This document shows positions 29,711-40,340 of a stretch of 64,000 nucleotides of DNA, piece by piece. The notes under the pieces are model-generated. The model saw only the letters and a list, made by a program, of their open reading frames with translations. It did not search any database and had not been told where the DNA came from. The first letter of the stretch is position 1, and each line of letters starts with the position of its first letter. The position numbers and the translations under genes are program-made. Source of the DNA: Euleptes europaea (lineage: Eukaryota > Chordata > Lepidosauria > Squamata > Sphaerodactylidae); NCBI RefSeq assembly GCF_029931775.1, contig NC_079332.1:3484501-3548500 (forward strand). Direction: 5' to 3'.

Positions 29711-30180
29711 CCAGCGTGGTGCTAAAAATGCTGTGGGACAGGGGTGGTTTAGGTCAGCAAAAGCGCACCGGAGGAAAAGGTTAAACCCCTTTGGGGAGGG
29801 GGGTTAGGGTTAAATCGTCTCCTCCAAATCGTGGCTGTCAAAGTGCTGGAAGGGAAGATGGCGCAACAATCTGTTTGTGGCCCTCCAAGAAGCACATCGG
29901 ATGGGGCTCTAGGGGCCAAATTTGGCCAGGTGCAACCTGCCATTCCAGCCTGCGGCGTTCCCTTTCGGAACAGTTCCTAATAGATCATGGGTTAGCGACC
30001 TTTGGTTCCCCTTCAAATGTAGCTTTTAACCTAAAGCACCAAAACTGCCTTGGCTTTAAAAACCAGTGGAGAGACCGAAGCAAAGCACATGGAAACAGTT
30101 GTCTGAGAAGCCCCTTCAAATTCATGGTGGGGCGAGACGGGGAGGGCCTTGTGCCGTTACAAACTCGTCGCCCTGTTCGT
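29711..30180. other. Unique DNA
   Basis: No exon or repeat recognised. Confidence 0.3.
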
Positions 30181-30181
30181 C

Positions 30182-30372
30182 TATGAAAAGGAACCCGGTT
30201 TTTATCCCGCTGCTGCTCCAAGGACCAAACGTGTGGCATACTTGGGCTCGCCACAACAACCCTGTGAGGGAGGCCACACCGAGAGCGGTCGGCCCACGGT
30301 CACCCGGCGAGCTTTCAGGGCAGGGCAGGGACCCGAACTTGGGTCTCCCAAGTCCAGCACTCCAACCGCTAC
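30182..30372 (-). repeat. SINE family E, degraded
   Basis: CTCGCCACAACAACCCTGTG and CACGGTCACCCGGCGAGCTT belong to the family core. Confidence 0.5.
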
Positions 30373-30482
30373 AGAATCATAGAATAGAATCATAGAGTTG
30401 AAGGGACCACCAGGGTCATCTAGTCCAACCCCCTGCACAATGCAGGACATTCACAACTACCTCCCCACCACCCAGTGACCAG
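30372..30482 (-). repeat. CR1 LINE 3' terminal fragment
   Basis: AATCATAGAGTTGAAGGGAC to ACCACCCAGTGACC. The start AATCATAG is itself duplicated. Confidence 0.8.
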
Positions 30483-31375
30483 ATATACCACCCTGGAGGG
30501 TATTGGGTGTGCAACCTCACCCCTTACTCCTTCAAAACCTCCCACCTGTGCAGATAACACAGCTGTTCTTGATCTTTATCACCATAATCTTGTGGGGCCG
30601 ATTCTTCCCACGTTTCCCCACCGCCGCCAACACTGTTACCGGCAGCTCGCAGAAACGGGGCGCCCTTCGACACCCTGCTACCTTAAGAAGCACAAAGAAT
30701 CCCCGGGGAGGAACGGAAAGTCTTGTGGCAAACATCAAAACAAGCAGTTTGCCGCAAACGTTGGTGGGCTCGAGGCCACTTTTCTCCAGAGGAAATAAAA
30801 GTGCTCCCCTGCAAAAAAAAAAAAAAAAAAAAACCCGTACTCGCTCTGGAAAATAAACTTCCTGTTTGCTGCATGAAGAAATCGCAGCATCTGTCAGGAA
30901 AGGCTACTCGAGGGCATTTTGCAGATTGGGTGGAGGAACAGTCCTGGATCAATGCTTTTTAGCACAGAAACAAAACCCTGGGTGGGGTGGGAGGAGAGGA
31001 ACGAGGGAGCCCGGCAACAAAATGGAGAAAGGGTTCCTGACGTTCTGTTTCCGCTGGACCACTGCCCCTGGAGTCTCACCACCATAGCATCCGAAGTTCA
31101 CCACTGGTGATGGTTTTTAATGGTTTGAGATGTATTTTAGGCTGTAACAAACATCCTTTATGCACGCAGGAGGCGGGGGTTGCCTTGGATTTGCCACTCT
31201 TTAGATGCACATTTCCCCCGTCTAAATTCTCAAAACAACAATAAGCCCTCATGTAAAGTTTTGAGAATTCGGATGGGGAGAAATGTGCATCTAGAGAGCA
31301 GCACATCCACGGCAAAACCTCCCATGCAGGGTGGGGTTTGGAGAGGGGAGGGATTTCAACGCCACTTGAATTGCC
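30483..31375. other. Unique DNA with a poly(A) run
   Basis: A run of about 22 A residues at 30812-30833 may mark the end of an unrecognised retroposed sequence. Nothing else is recognised. Confidence 0.3.
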
Positions 31376-31379
31376 AATT

Positions 31380-31475
31380 GCCAAAGCAACCATTTTTCTC
31401 CAGGGGAACTGATATCTATCGGCTGGAGATCAGTTGTAATAGCAGGAGGTCTCCAGCTAGTACCTGGAGGTTATG
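31380..31475. repeat. MITE-like element (GGTTGCCAAC family), partial
   Basis: TTTCTCCAGGGGAACTGATA and GGCTGGAGATCAGTTGTAAT are the family core. Confidence 0.45.
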
Positions 31476-31756
31476 ATCTAAAGAAGACACCTCTGTGTAC
31501 AAAAGTAGTTATTCAAATTTTGACGCAGATTTTTAGGATAGCTTCACAAAAGACTGTATTGTACAAAAAACACACATAAAACATGCAAAAATACACAAGT
31601 ATCCTTATGAATATATATCTAAATCCTAAGTACTCAGCCCATACAATCCAGTTATTTTAGATTCTCAGTTCTGTAGATAATAGTTTCTCATCATTGTTTT
31701 TCAGGTGAAAAGTAATAGGTAAGTACATTTCTTCTTTGGATCCTCCTGCTTCGAGA

Positions 31757-31843
31757 ACCACTGCCACTTTGAACAGACAGCACAGACTTGATGGACCAAG
31801 GGTCTGACCCAGTATAAAGCCATTTCATGAGCTCCTGTGTGTG
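31757..31843 (+). repeat. SINE family A, 3' fragment
   Basis: ACAGACTTGATGGACCAAGG and GTCTGACCCAGTATAAAGCC are a diverged family A tail. Confidence 0.6.
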
Positions 31844-32017
31844 CGTACTGGTAAATAAAGCAAATACGACGAAGACTCTTTCAGCCACCACTGCTCGTTC
31901 ATTCAAAGGAGAAACTATACTCTGCAAGCCGTGGGACTTCTCACTGCTTGGCAGGGGTGGGATTCTAACCCAAGAAGGCAGTCTTTCATCTCACCAGATG
32001 GTATGAACCTGTGTGCG

Positions 32018-32262
32018 TGTGTGTTAAGTGCCGTCAAGTAACTTCCGACTCAGGGCGACCCTATGAATGAAAGTCCTCCAAAATGTCCTATCTTTGACAG
32101 CCTTGTTCAGATCTTGCAAACTGAGGGCTGTGGCTTCCTTTATTGAGTCCATCCATCTCTTGTTGGGTCTTCCTCTTTTCCTGCTGCCCTCAACTTTTCC
32201 TAGCATGACCGTCGTTTCCAGTGACCCTTGTTGTCTCATGATGTGACCAAAATACAATATGA
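32018..32262 (-). repeat. BovB/RTE LINE 3' end
   Basis: Minus frame reads YFGHIMRQQGSLETT and RPNKRWMDSIKEATALS and ends RKLLDGT, then a TG-rich tail. Shorter than the copies at 11741 and 18622. Confidence 0.8.
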
Positions 32263-33245
32263 ACCTACCGCTATCAATACTCAGCCTGGGACAATAAGCG
32301 CCAAGCTAGAAACACGTGCAGAACCAATAACTCTTATTTAACGGTGTGTGGGTATTACCCACTGGATTTAAAGGTTAAAAGGTTAAAACGAGGCCCCAAC
32401 ATATCAACAACGGTGTCTCGAAAGACTGGGCCCGCATGTAGGTCAGGCCCACGTTAAATTCTACCCCTACTGCCCAGAAAAAAGGGGGTGGAGCAGACAG
32501 AGGCTGACTTCCAAGAATCCAGCCAGCAGAGACGCTCCAGGTTTAACGCAAGCAGGGCGGAATCGAAACCTGTCCAGAAGCCCTTAAACAGAGCCCCAGC
32601 AGCTGAGGGCCGGCTCCCTTGCCGCTCGCTGCCCGAAAGGGGCTGATAGGACTCGAAAAAAAGAGCAAAGTTCTTTGCTTGCTGCAGTCGCTTTTTTATC
32701 AGCCGAGGAAGGAAATGGGAGTGATAGGATTTCAAGCCGTTGTTTGGGGCGCGGGTCAGCAGTTAAGAGACACTCTCGCAGAGCAAAACAGAGCCATACA
32801 ATGGGGGGGGGCTTATCCCTCTAAACCGGGGGCAGGAAACGCAGCAGGAGGACGGCTGCTTTGCAAGTCGGAGACATCTTCTAAGGATCGTTTCCCCCCC
32901 CCCTTCTCCGGGAATTCTGCAACAACCCACAGGATGGACAGAGGCAGAAAGAAAGTCTGTGGATGGAGAGGAGGCGTAGAAGCCGAAGATGTCAGCAAAG
33001 CAGTTTTAAGGCCGCAAGCTGTGAAAACACAGAGGGGAAATGTACAGCACGAAGCAGCGATCTGCGGCTGCCCAAGAGAATGGCGTTTGCCTTCGCTCAG
33101 ACTCCCACAAAACCCTCGGTGGGAACCTCTTCTCTTCAGCAAAAAGGGACAAGGTGCTTGAAGCGGCCGCGACACCCGCTGGCAGTTGAAACTGCGAGAG
33201 AGAAATGAGAAGAACAGTTGGAGGTATCTAGGACACCCTTCAAAC
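32263..33245. other. Unique DNA, GC-moderate, no gene supported
   Basis: Open frames of up to 220 codons cross this stretch on both strands but show no family resemblance and no matching splice structure. Confidence 0.3.
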
Positions 33246-33249
33246 CACT

Positions 33250-34005
33250 TTGGATCATTCCGAAGCAGCGTGCAGTTGCTGTAAAAGGAGGGGAAGAAAT
33301 ATCTGATGCTCCCAAAACAGTGTAAAATGCCTAAAGGAGAAAAGAAGAAGCAGGTGCTCCTGAAGCAGCGTAAAATAGCTAATACACAGAAGCGTAAGAA
33401 GCGGATGCTCATAATAACATAAGAAAAGCCATGCTGGATCAGACCCAGGACCATCAAGTCCAGCAGTCTGTTCACACAGCAGCCAACCAGGTGCCTCTAG
33501 GAAGCCCACAAACAAGACAGCTGTGTTCCACAGCCCCTAACATAATGGGCATGCTCCTCTGATCCTGGTGAGAGTAGGTATGCATCATGACTAGTATCCA
33601 TTTTGACTAGTATCCATGGATAGCCCTCTCCTCCACGAACATATCCACTCCCCTCTTAAAGCCTTCCAAGTTGGCAGCCATCGCCACATCCTGGGGCAGG
33701 GAGTTCCACCATTTAGCTATGCTCTCAAAGCAGCGTACAGCAGCTCTGAAAGAAAGGTCATTGGCAATCCTCTCAAAGCACCGTGAAACAGCCAGAAAAG
33801 AAGAGAAGCAGATGCTCCTGAAGCAGCGTGAAATCGCTAAAACATTCAACTTTAAGAAACGGAGGTATCCCCAAAGCAGTGTACAGTAGCTCTAAAAGAA
33901 AATTAGGAGGGGCTCCCATAGCTGTGTGAAATAGCTTTAAAAAAGAACAGAAGGAGCTGATGCTCCCGTAGAAGCGTAGAAAATCATCGTTAAGAACCAG
34001 AACAA
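33250..34005 (+). repeat. Degenerate minisatellite, units about 45-52 bp, split by CR1
   Basis: About nine units share the pattern GATGCTCCTGAAGCAGCGT followed by GAAATAGCTCTAAAA-like sequence. Three units lie at 33250-33410 and about six at 33720-34005. A CR1-type insertion separates them. Confidence 0.7.
33411..33722 (-). repeat. CR1-like 3' end inserted in a minisatellite
   Basis: From AACATAAGAAAAGCCATGCT to GGGAGTTCCACCATTTAGC; same subfamily as the arrays at 51-54 kb. Confidence 0.85.
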
Positions 34006-34660
34006 ATAGTTTCTATTAAAAAACCCACAAACCAGATAGGGCCGCAGACCTTGTAATAACACACAAGTGCACAACAAAATATCTTTTGTTTTTTTTTTAA
34101 CCCTGCCTTTTCCCGCAAGAAGCTCATGGTGGCCTCTGCCATTCCTTCAAAGAAACTGGGGGGTTTTTTTGGACACAGGGCATTTAGAAAAGTACATTAA
34201 AAAAATGTTTCCAAGGTGCTTCTAGCGGAGCTCTGACATAACAAGGCAAATTTTGCCATTCAAGAACAATTCGAGAGGGGAATCCCCAACCCACACATGT
34301 TCCCTACCCTGTATACAACCTGACAATTAAACACTTCCATTTCCACCACTAACAAGCAAACCACACACCGTTCCAATTAAAAGCACGGCTTCCCTGCAGC
34401 TCCATTCTTGCATTCACACATTCAGGTGAATTATGAAGCCACACCTTCGGCAGCATCAAACACAGGGGCCGGCATGTACTCACCGTATGCCCGGCTTAGT
34501 GTTCGGATAATTCAGACCTACAGGAAAAAGGGGAAAAAACCCAAAAAGGTTACGACACAAGCAGTTGTCTGTGGGAGAGTGAATCCAGAAATACAACCTT
34601 TGCTTTAAAGGTGGATGCTGTGTTCTTAAAAGCTACCAAGTGGAGACTCCACAGGTGTAG
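34006..34660. other. Unique DNA with an exon-like segment
   Basis: On the minus strand TTTTTCCTGTAG (acceptor ending 34522) and CATACG|GTGAGT (donor after 34485) bracket about 36 bases. It could be a downstream exon of the 40340-36268 gene, but the frame does not decide. Confidence 0.3.
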
Positions 34661-34665
34661 TTCAC

Positions 34666-34876
34666 ACACGAAGCTGCCTTCTACTGAATCAGACCCTTGG
34701 TCCATCAAAGTCAGTATTGTCTATTCAGACCAGCAGTGGCTCTCCAGGGTCTCAGGCGGAGGTCTTTCCCATCACCTTTTTGCCTAGTCCCTTTAACTGG
34801 AGATGCCGGGGATTGAACCTGGGATCTTCTGCATGCCAAGCAGATGCTCTACCACGGAGCCACGGCCCCTCCCCAG
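34666..34876 (-). repeat. SINE family A, full length
   Basis: From ACACACGAAGCTGCCTTCTA to AGCCACGGCCCCTCCCC. Confidence 0.85.
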
Positions 34877-34884
34877 TCCCTCAC

Positions 34885-34996
34885 TGGCTGTCTTCAAGCA
34901 ACAGCAGGACGACCACTTGTCAGCGATGCTTTAGGCTGATCTTGCACTGAGCAGGGTAATTGGACTAGATGGCCCCTTCCCACTCTATGATTCTAT
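34885..34996 (+). repeat. CR1 LINE 3' terminal fragment
   Basis: GGTAATTGGACTAGATGGCC to CCCACTCTATGATTCTATAA. Confidence 0.75.
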
Positions 34997-35060
34997 AAGC
35001 CAGACATACTATACACAAATAAATAACCCTCCAATACTATCCTTGGACTTCTCACAGAGG

Positions 35061-35086
35061 TTGTGTGTGTGTGTGTGTGTGTGTAT
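35061..35086 (+). repeat. (GT)n microsatellite
   Basis: About twelve GT units, then GTATGTATAG. Confidence 0.8.
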
Positions 35087-35218
35087 GTATAGACACTTCT
35101 CCCACTACACAATTCAAAATCAGCGAGGGGAGTGTGAGATAAAAATATGATTAAGTAAATAAATCAATAACTCATTTTGGGATCAAAAAAATAGGGGGTA
35201 TTTTCATTCCACCAGTAT

Positions 35219-35705
35219 TTGGTGGTGGAAAGCGCCGTCAAGTCGCAGCCGACTTACGGCAACCCAATAGGGTTTTCAAGGCAAGAGACTAACAGAGGCG
35301 GTTTGGCCATTGCCTTCTTCTGCACAGCGACCCTGGCATTCCTTGGTGGTCACTGCTATGTAGCGTGGGCGATACACAAAGAACACTGACGGCATTCCAA
35401 CAGCAACATTTTATTAAGAACAGGCAGAACTAAACTACTGTGATCGGACCCCTGCTTTTATGCCCGCATGGCTGCCTGCGGCCACTCCACCCCAAATCCG
35501 TGATTGGGGAGGATAACCCCAGTAGCCACTAGGAACATGCAGTTCAGGAGCCCGGGAATTGTTTCCCTTGAAACGATTCAGTAGGAATGGTTTCCCTTGA
35601 AACCATACAGTACATTTGTACATACACAACAGTCACCCACCAAGCCCTAACCAGGATCGACCCTGACTAGCTTTCGAGATCTGACAAGATGGGGCTTGCC
35701 GGGGC
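35219..35705 (-). repeat. 5S rRNA-derived SINE (family D) split by a solo LTR
   Basis: Pieces at 35219-35353 and 35632-35705 carry AAAGCGCCGTCAAGTCGCAG and CTAGCTTTCGAGATCTGAC, the reverse complement of the family D ends. Joined across the insertion they form one copy. Confidence 0.8.
35354..35631 (-). mobile_element. Solo LTR of a retrovirus-like element
   Basis: A 278-bp sequence that reads TGTTGTG..ATAGCA on the minus strand, flanked by a perfect 5-bp direct repeat (GTCAC at 35349-35353 and 35632-35636). It has a TATA-like CATAAAA, an AATAAA poly(A) signal and TG..CA ends, as LTRs do. No internal coding region or second LTR is present, so it is the relic left by recombination between two LTRs. 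The exact target repeat suggests a fairly young insertion. The family is not recognised. Confidence 0.75.
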
Positions 35706-35797
35706 AAAACCTACGGTTATTAAACTTATGCAATCAGCAGAACCAAGACGCAAACTTTCTCCAGCCTGTGCAAACTCAGCACTGGATGGAGAAGGGT

Positions 35798-35870
35798 GCG
35801 GGGGGGGGGGGGGGAATCCCTGCTGACTTAAAGCTTGGGAAGGGGGGGGGAAATCCCTGCTGAGTCGAAC
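35798..35870 (+). repeat. Duplicated G-run unit
   Basis: A G-run plus AATCCCTGCTGACT unit (with 9-14 G) appears twice within 70 bases. Confidence 0.6.
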
Positions 35871-36267
35871 CGTTCACCCTGCCATAAAGGTTTTCCACAA
35901 GAAGGGAGTTTTTTTGGTTTTTAACTAAATGAGAGTTCACATCGTAGTCGAGGTTTGTATAAACAAGCCTCATGTTGCCAGTAATGAATCACTACCCTGT
36001 GTACAGAATGTGCCCTTTTACACCTCCTTGAACGTTAGGGAGCAGAAGTGCTGAATTTCCCTCCTTGTCAGATGGACCAGGCACCCAATGCGGGGAAAGC
36101 TGGCACATCCGACCACAAAAGGAAATGCAGACGTTCCGCTCTGAAGCTTGCCAAGAAGCCCTGAGGTTCGCAGCGGTTTCTGGCTCCTCCTAGCATCTTG
36201 GGACACCCAAACACCTCCCCCAAATTACTGGCCGACCCCCCCCACCCCCCGCAAACAGTTTTGGTTT

Positions 36268-36362
36268 TCACCACTGAACCTCTCGATGGCTTTGGGAACC
36301 AGGCTGGGCCTGTCGCCTTCTCGCGTACACGTCCGCGTCCACAGTCTCTTGCACGGCTTGTT
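36268..36362 (-). CDS. Small membrane protein exon 3 (probable last)
   Basis: Acceptor ATGCTTTTTTGCAG; in the phase set by exon 2 it reads EQAVQETVDADVYARRRQ and stops at TGA. Confidence 0.5.
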
Positions 36363-39300
36363 CTGCAAAAAAGCATGCAGGGGACACAGAGAGAGGCGGT
36401 GGGTGTCAAACGGAGTGCCTGCTTGCAGCCGCGATGGGCTCGCGCAATACCAACTCCCTGAAAAGCTCACGTGTAAAATGCCTGCATTTGCAAAGATGCA
36501 TTCCTCGCACGCCTATGTAAGATGTTGTACACCCACACTTTAAAATGTAACAGGTACACAGGAAATTATATTATGATTATGTGGAAGAATAATATACATG
36601 GAAAGAGCTTTTAAAATGAAATGTTATCGCAGACATGAAGTAAGTTAAGTAATTTAGCACATGTGAAGAGCCCCGTGGTGCAGAGTGGGAAGCTGCAGTA
36701 CTGCAGTCCAAGCTCTGCTCACGACCTGAGTTCGATCCCAACGGAAGTTGGTTTCAGATAGACGGCTTGAGGTTGACTCAGCCTTCCATCCTCCCGAGCT
36801 CGGTAAAATGAGTACCCGACTTGCTGGGGGTAAAGGGAAGATGACTGGGGAAGGCACTGGCAAACCACCCCGCAAACAAAGTCTACCTAGTAAACGTTGG
36901 GATGTGACGTCACCCCATGGGTCAGGAATGACCCGGTGCTTGCACAGGGGACCTTTACCTTTAAGAGACATTAACAGAGAGGAATAAGTCAAGTGTTTTG
37001 ACCAATGGAGGCACCGGGACACGAACAAATAAATACTGCTCTGTACAAGATTTTAGGAAAACTGTAGCTCACCGATCTCATCTACAAGACTCTCGTGACT
37101 TTTACGGTGAGATGCTTTCTCCTGCAGAGAGGAAGAAAGAGAGAAGGAGAGAAGGGAAAAGAAAAGATTCAGTTTCTTCAGGATCCTGGCAAACAGAATG
37201 AGCTTTTGAGATTTGGAAGCAGCAATTAAAAGATACTCTTGATCGTATTGTTTAGACAAACATTATTTTAACTCATACTTTTGGCTCACATTTTTGTCCT
37301 GCCTTCCTCCCCAGGAGGTTGGGGTGGCACCCCAAATTCTACTTTCCTGCATTTTATCCTAACAACCAGCCAGTTAAGGCTGTTTTAGGCTGACAGGATA
37401 ACCCAGTAGTCTTTGTGGCTGAGCAGAGGATTTGAACCCGAGTCTCCTCAGTATTTTCATGACGTGGGATCTGTCGCATTGCAGATCTTTCCTGAGCTGT
37501 GGAGGATGTTCAGGCCAGAAGCAGGAAAAGCAGGGGAATCCTGGTAGGGAAAGAGCTGGGGTTTCTCAGGTAACTTCCCATCCAGCAAGAAGGCACTGTA
37601 GTGGCAAAGGGCAGTCAAAACTCCAGGCAATGTTGGAGCAACCAAAAAAAGAGAGAGGAATTATACAGACAGATGGTGAATCACTTCTTCCAGAAGTCCC
37701 TTGGGAGCCGCACGCATAGCAAAGGCATTCGCTTGGCCTATTTTGATCCCAAGGACCTTTGCATTTATGGAGCGCTGAATAGATCAGATCAGATCAGATC
37801 ACAACAAGGGAGCCCGACATTCCGGGAAAGGTCTAACTGTAATTCTATGCTGCACCCTCTTCTGGTCTTTCCCACGTTGCACCCCGGTGGAAATAGAGAT
37901 CCCTTGAGAGCCAGCGTGGTGTAGTGGTCAAGAGCGGTGGTTTGGAGCGGTGGACTCTGATCTGGAGAACCGGGCTTGATCCCCCACTCCTCCACATGAG
38001 CGGTGGAGGCTAACCTGGTGAACTGGGTTTGTTTCCCCCACTCCTCCACATGAAGCCAGCTGGGTGACCTTGGGCTAGTCACAGCTCTCTCAGCCCCACC
38101 TACCTGACAGGGTGTCTGCTGTGGGGAGGGGAAGGTGATTGTAAGCCGGTTTGATTCTGCCTTAAGTGGGAGAGAAAGTCGGCATATAAAAACCAGCTCT
38201 TCTTCTTCCCTGAAGCCCAGATCTCTAGGAGTAGGCGCAACAGCTTGCATGGAAAGGACGCAGACAGAAAACACCCTGACTTGAAACCAGCTCTGAAGGT
38301 CAGATTTTGGGGACAGGGTCCATGAGTTTAAGGTCTTTGCCAAACACTCTGTAGGGTGCTGCTGACCAAAGATTTTTTTCCCCCCAATGCAAGTACGCTT
38401 CCCAGCAGCATCCCAAAGTGGAGAATTCTAACATTTACTTCCTAAACAGGGAGAGGAAAATTCATGTCCCATTCCGGCGATCCCTTCTTAGGCAAGGATT
38501 CTATTTTGGCAAACTCCCCCCTCCCCCACTAAAGCATCATCTGGCAAGGGAGGGAACGGTTAGGGGAAATATCATTCAGGCTCGCGGGACCCAAAACAGA
38601 CACAGCTGGCGATGCTGACACATTCAAGGAAGCCTGGAAAGAGTCCAGAGGACTCCACCCTCCCAAGCGGAGAGCTCTGCAGGATCATACTGGATGAGAA
38701 ATACGGCATTTTCATTCGAGCCGGCAGCCGTGCTTAAAAAGACAAACGTCCACATCCATGTGGCACTCAAGAGTGTTCAAAGCGCTTCTCCTTAGCAATT
38801 CCGAAAAACCCTCTGTGGGTCAGAGCGGGCGATACTGACTCTGATGGACTGAGGGGGTCTGATTCAGTAGAAGGCAGCTTCACGTGTCTCACCGGAGGGG
38901 GGTACTGGGGGGGGGCAAATGGGGTGCTGGCCAAGGAGAGAGAGCTGCGTCACCTCCCACCCCGCAGGGGCGCTTTTGAACACATGAACACGATGGTATA
39001 GGACAAGAATGGTGACCATAGAGATGTACCAATGTAATTTAAAGGGTCCAGATGGCTTTATTAGCTTGAAATGTGAGGAGGAGATCTTTTTAATGTTAGT
39101 TATATACTGATGTTAACTGTCATTTTATGATGGGACACAATTTTCTTCTTTTAAGGAACGCAAACGCAACTGGCAATGTGGTTATTATGCCAATAAAGGT
39201 TCATGTAAGTGTGTGTGTGTGAACACATGAAGCTGCCTTTTACTGAACCAGACCCTCGGTCCATCCAAGTCAGTATCGTCTACTAGACTGGCAGCAGCTC

Positions 39301-40340
39301 TCCAGGGTCTCAGGCAGAGGCCTTTCACATCACCTCCTTGCCTAGTCCCTTTAACTGGAGATGCCAGGGATTGAACCTGGGACCTTCTGCCTGCCAAGCA
39401 GATGCTCTGCCACTGAGCCACGGCCCCTCCTTTTAGAAAGATCAGTGCTCACTGTGCTGGGCTGTTGTTCTGCGACCCCCACATCTTTCCCAGATTCAGG
39501 CTCCACGCGTTCAGGGTGTGTGAAACACAGTGTGCCACACAGCATCACCAGATGCTCCAGGGGGGCAGGGAACAGACAGTCACTGCACACCCCGTGAGCT
39601 GTTTCTACACGGGACGTCTGCCACGTGGCAGCTCCGTCGAGTCACCATGCGTTTGTGGCACACCTGGCTCTCCTCACAACAACTCTGCAAGGTTGGTTAG
39701 GGCAAGATCGAGGAAAAGCGCCGCCGGCCCGAACAACCCATCTAGACACGGAACAGAACCCAATTCAAGTCCAGACGTTCTAACCACACCATAACCAATT
39801 CTCCTCGATCAGGGGCAATTCATCTGTGGCAAGCAACCTCCTGGTACCCTCCCCCCCTTCCCCAGGTCGAATTACACGGGGGTAATACCAAAACAGATAC
39901 AGGGGGTGTCTATTCCACACCCTCAATACTACCCCCCTGTATATCCATTTCAGGACGTACAGCCAAGGAGGCACCAGCCTGCGCTGACTTGCAAATACTT
40001 TCTGGCCCTTACTGAGTACCTGAATGTTGCTCTGGCTCATCTGAGGTCCCTTTCCCGACAGTTCTCTCTGCTGGGCGGAGGCGCCGTGCTCACGGGGAGC
40101 TTCCCTTTTCCGGGCATCGACTTTGTCAAAGATCCCAACCAGGCGCTCGAGGGAGTGCTCCAGCTCTTCCTCGGTGCATTCCAGGTGCCTCCCGACGCTG
40201 CCAGCGGAGTAGGAGCTTGACGCCGGGGCAACTCCGGGGTCTTTCTCCTTCTTGATGTCATCCTCCGGCTTCTGCGTCATTAAAAAATAGACGACCACCA
40301 CCAAGAACAGGCACAAATAGACCACCCAGACTTCTTCCAT
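36268..40340 (-). CDS. Small N-terminally anchored coiled-coil protein (3 exons), unrecognised
   Basis: The model has 154 residues from exons 40340-40020, 37121-37073 and 36362-36268, with GT-AG introns and consistent phase (0, then 1). It starts MEEVWVVYLCLFLVVVVYFL, an N-terminal membrane anchor rather than a clear signal peptide. A basic/acidic linker (PEDDIKKEKDPG), a Ser-rich stretch and an acidic predicted coiled coil (TEEELEHSLERLVGIFDKV) follow. It ends SQSHREVQW. The first exon is the best supported: ATG in CCATGGAA-like context and a clean donor (ATTCAG|GTACTC). The last exon could instead splice on at TG|GTGAAA to the exon-like segment near 34.5 kb. I do not recognise the gene or its function. 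Confidence 0.6.
36666..36962 (+). repeat. Sauria SINE (family C), full length
   Basis: Head GAGCCCCGTGGTGCAGAGTG, middle CCTTCCATCCTCCCGAGCTC, tail TGGGTCAGGAATGACCCGGT and GACCTTTACCTTT. Confidence 0.9.
37073..37121 (-). CDS. Small membrane protein exon 2
   Basis: Acceptor TTCCTCTCTGCAG, donor ATCG|GTGAGC; encodes EKASHRKSHESLVDEI. Short, but signals and phase fit. Confidence 0.55.
37300..37450 (-). repeat. SINE family E, degraded
   Basis: TTTTGTCCTGCCTTCCTCCC and GAGGATTTGAACCCGAGTCT are family parts. Confidence 0.4.
37779..37803 (+). repeat. (GATCA)n microsatellite
   Basis: Four to five AGATC units in a row. Confidence 0.7.
37910..38216 (+). repeat. SINE family B, full length
   Basis: From GAGCCAGCGTGGTGTAGTGG to AGCTCTTCTTCTTCC. 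Its 5' flank is shared with the copy at 45012. Confidence 0.9.
38217..38820. other. Unique DNA
   Basis: Intron of the small membrane protein gene. Nothing recognised. Confidence 0.35.
38823..38893 (+). repeat. SINE family A, 3' fragment
   Basis: GATACTGACTCTGATGGACT to AGGCAGCTTCACGTG. Confidence 0.7.
39220..39433 (-). repeat. SINE family A, full length
   Basis: From GAACACATGAAGCTGCCTTT to AGCCACGGCCCCTCC. Confidence 0.9.
40020..40340 (-). CDS. Small membrane protein exon 1
   Basis: 107 codons, phase 0 at the donor. Encodes the membrane anchor and the coiled coil, and ends QMSQSNIQ. Confidence 0.7.

Noticed and set aside
32454-33475. Open frames of 93-220 codons near 32.4-33.5 kb
   Set aside because: No recognisable domain or splice structure. 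Several run into the minisatellite or the CR1 insertion.
36225-36470. 81-codon ORF starting at 36470
   Set aside because: It reads through the acceptor of the small gene's third exon in a different frame; the exon frame fits the phase of the preceding exon.
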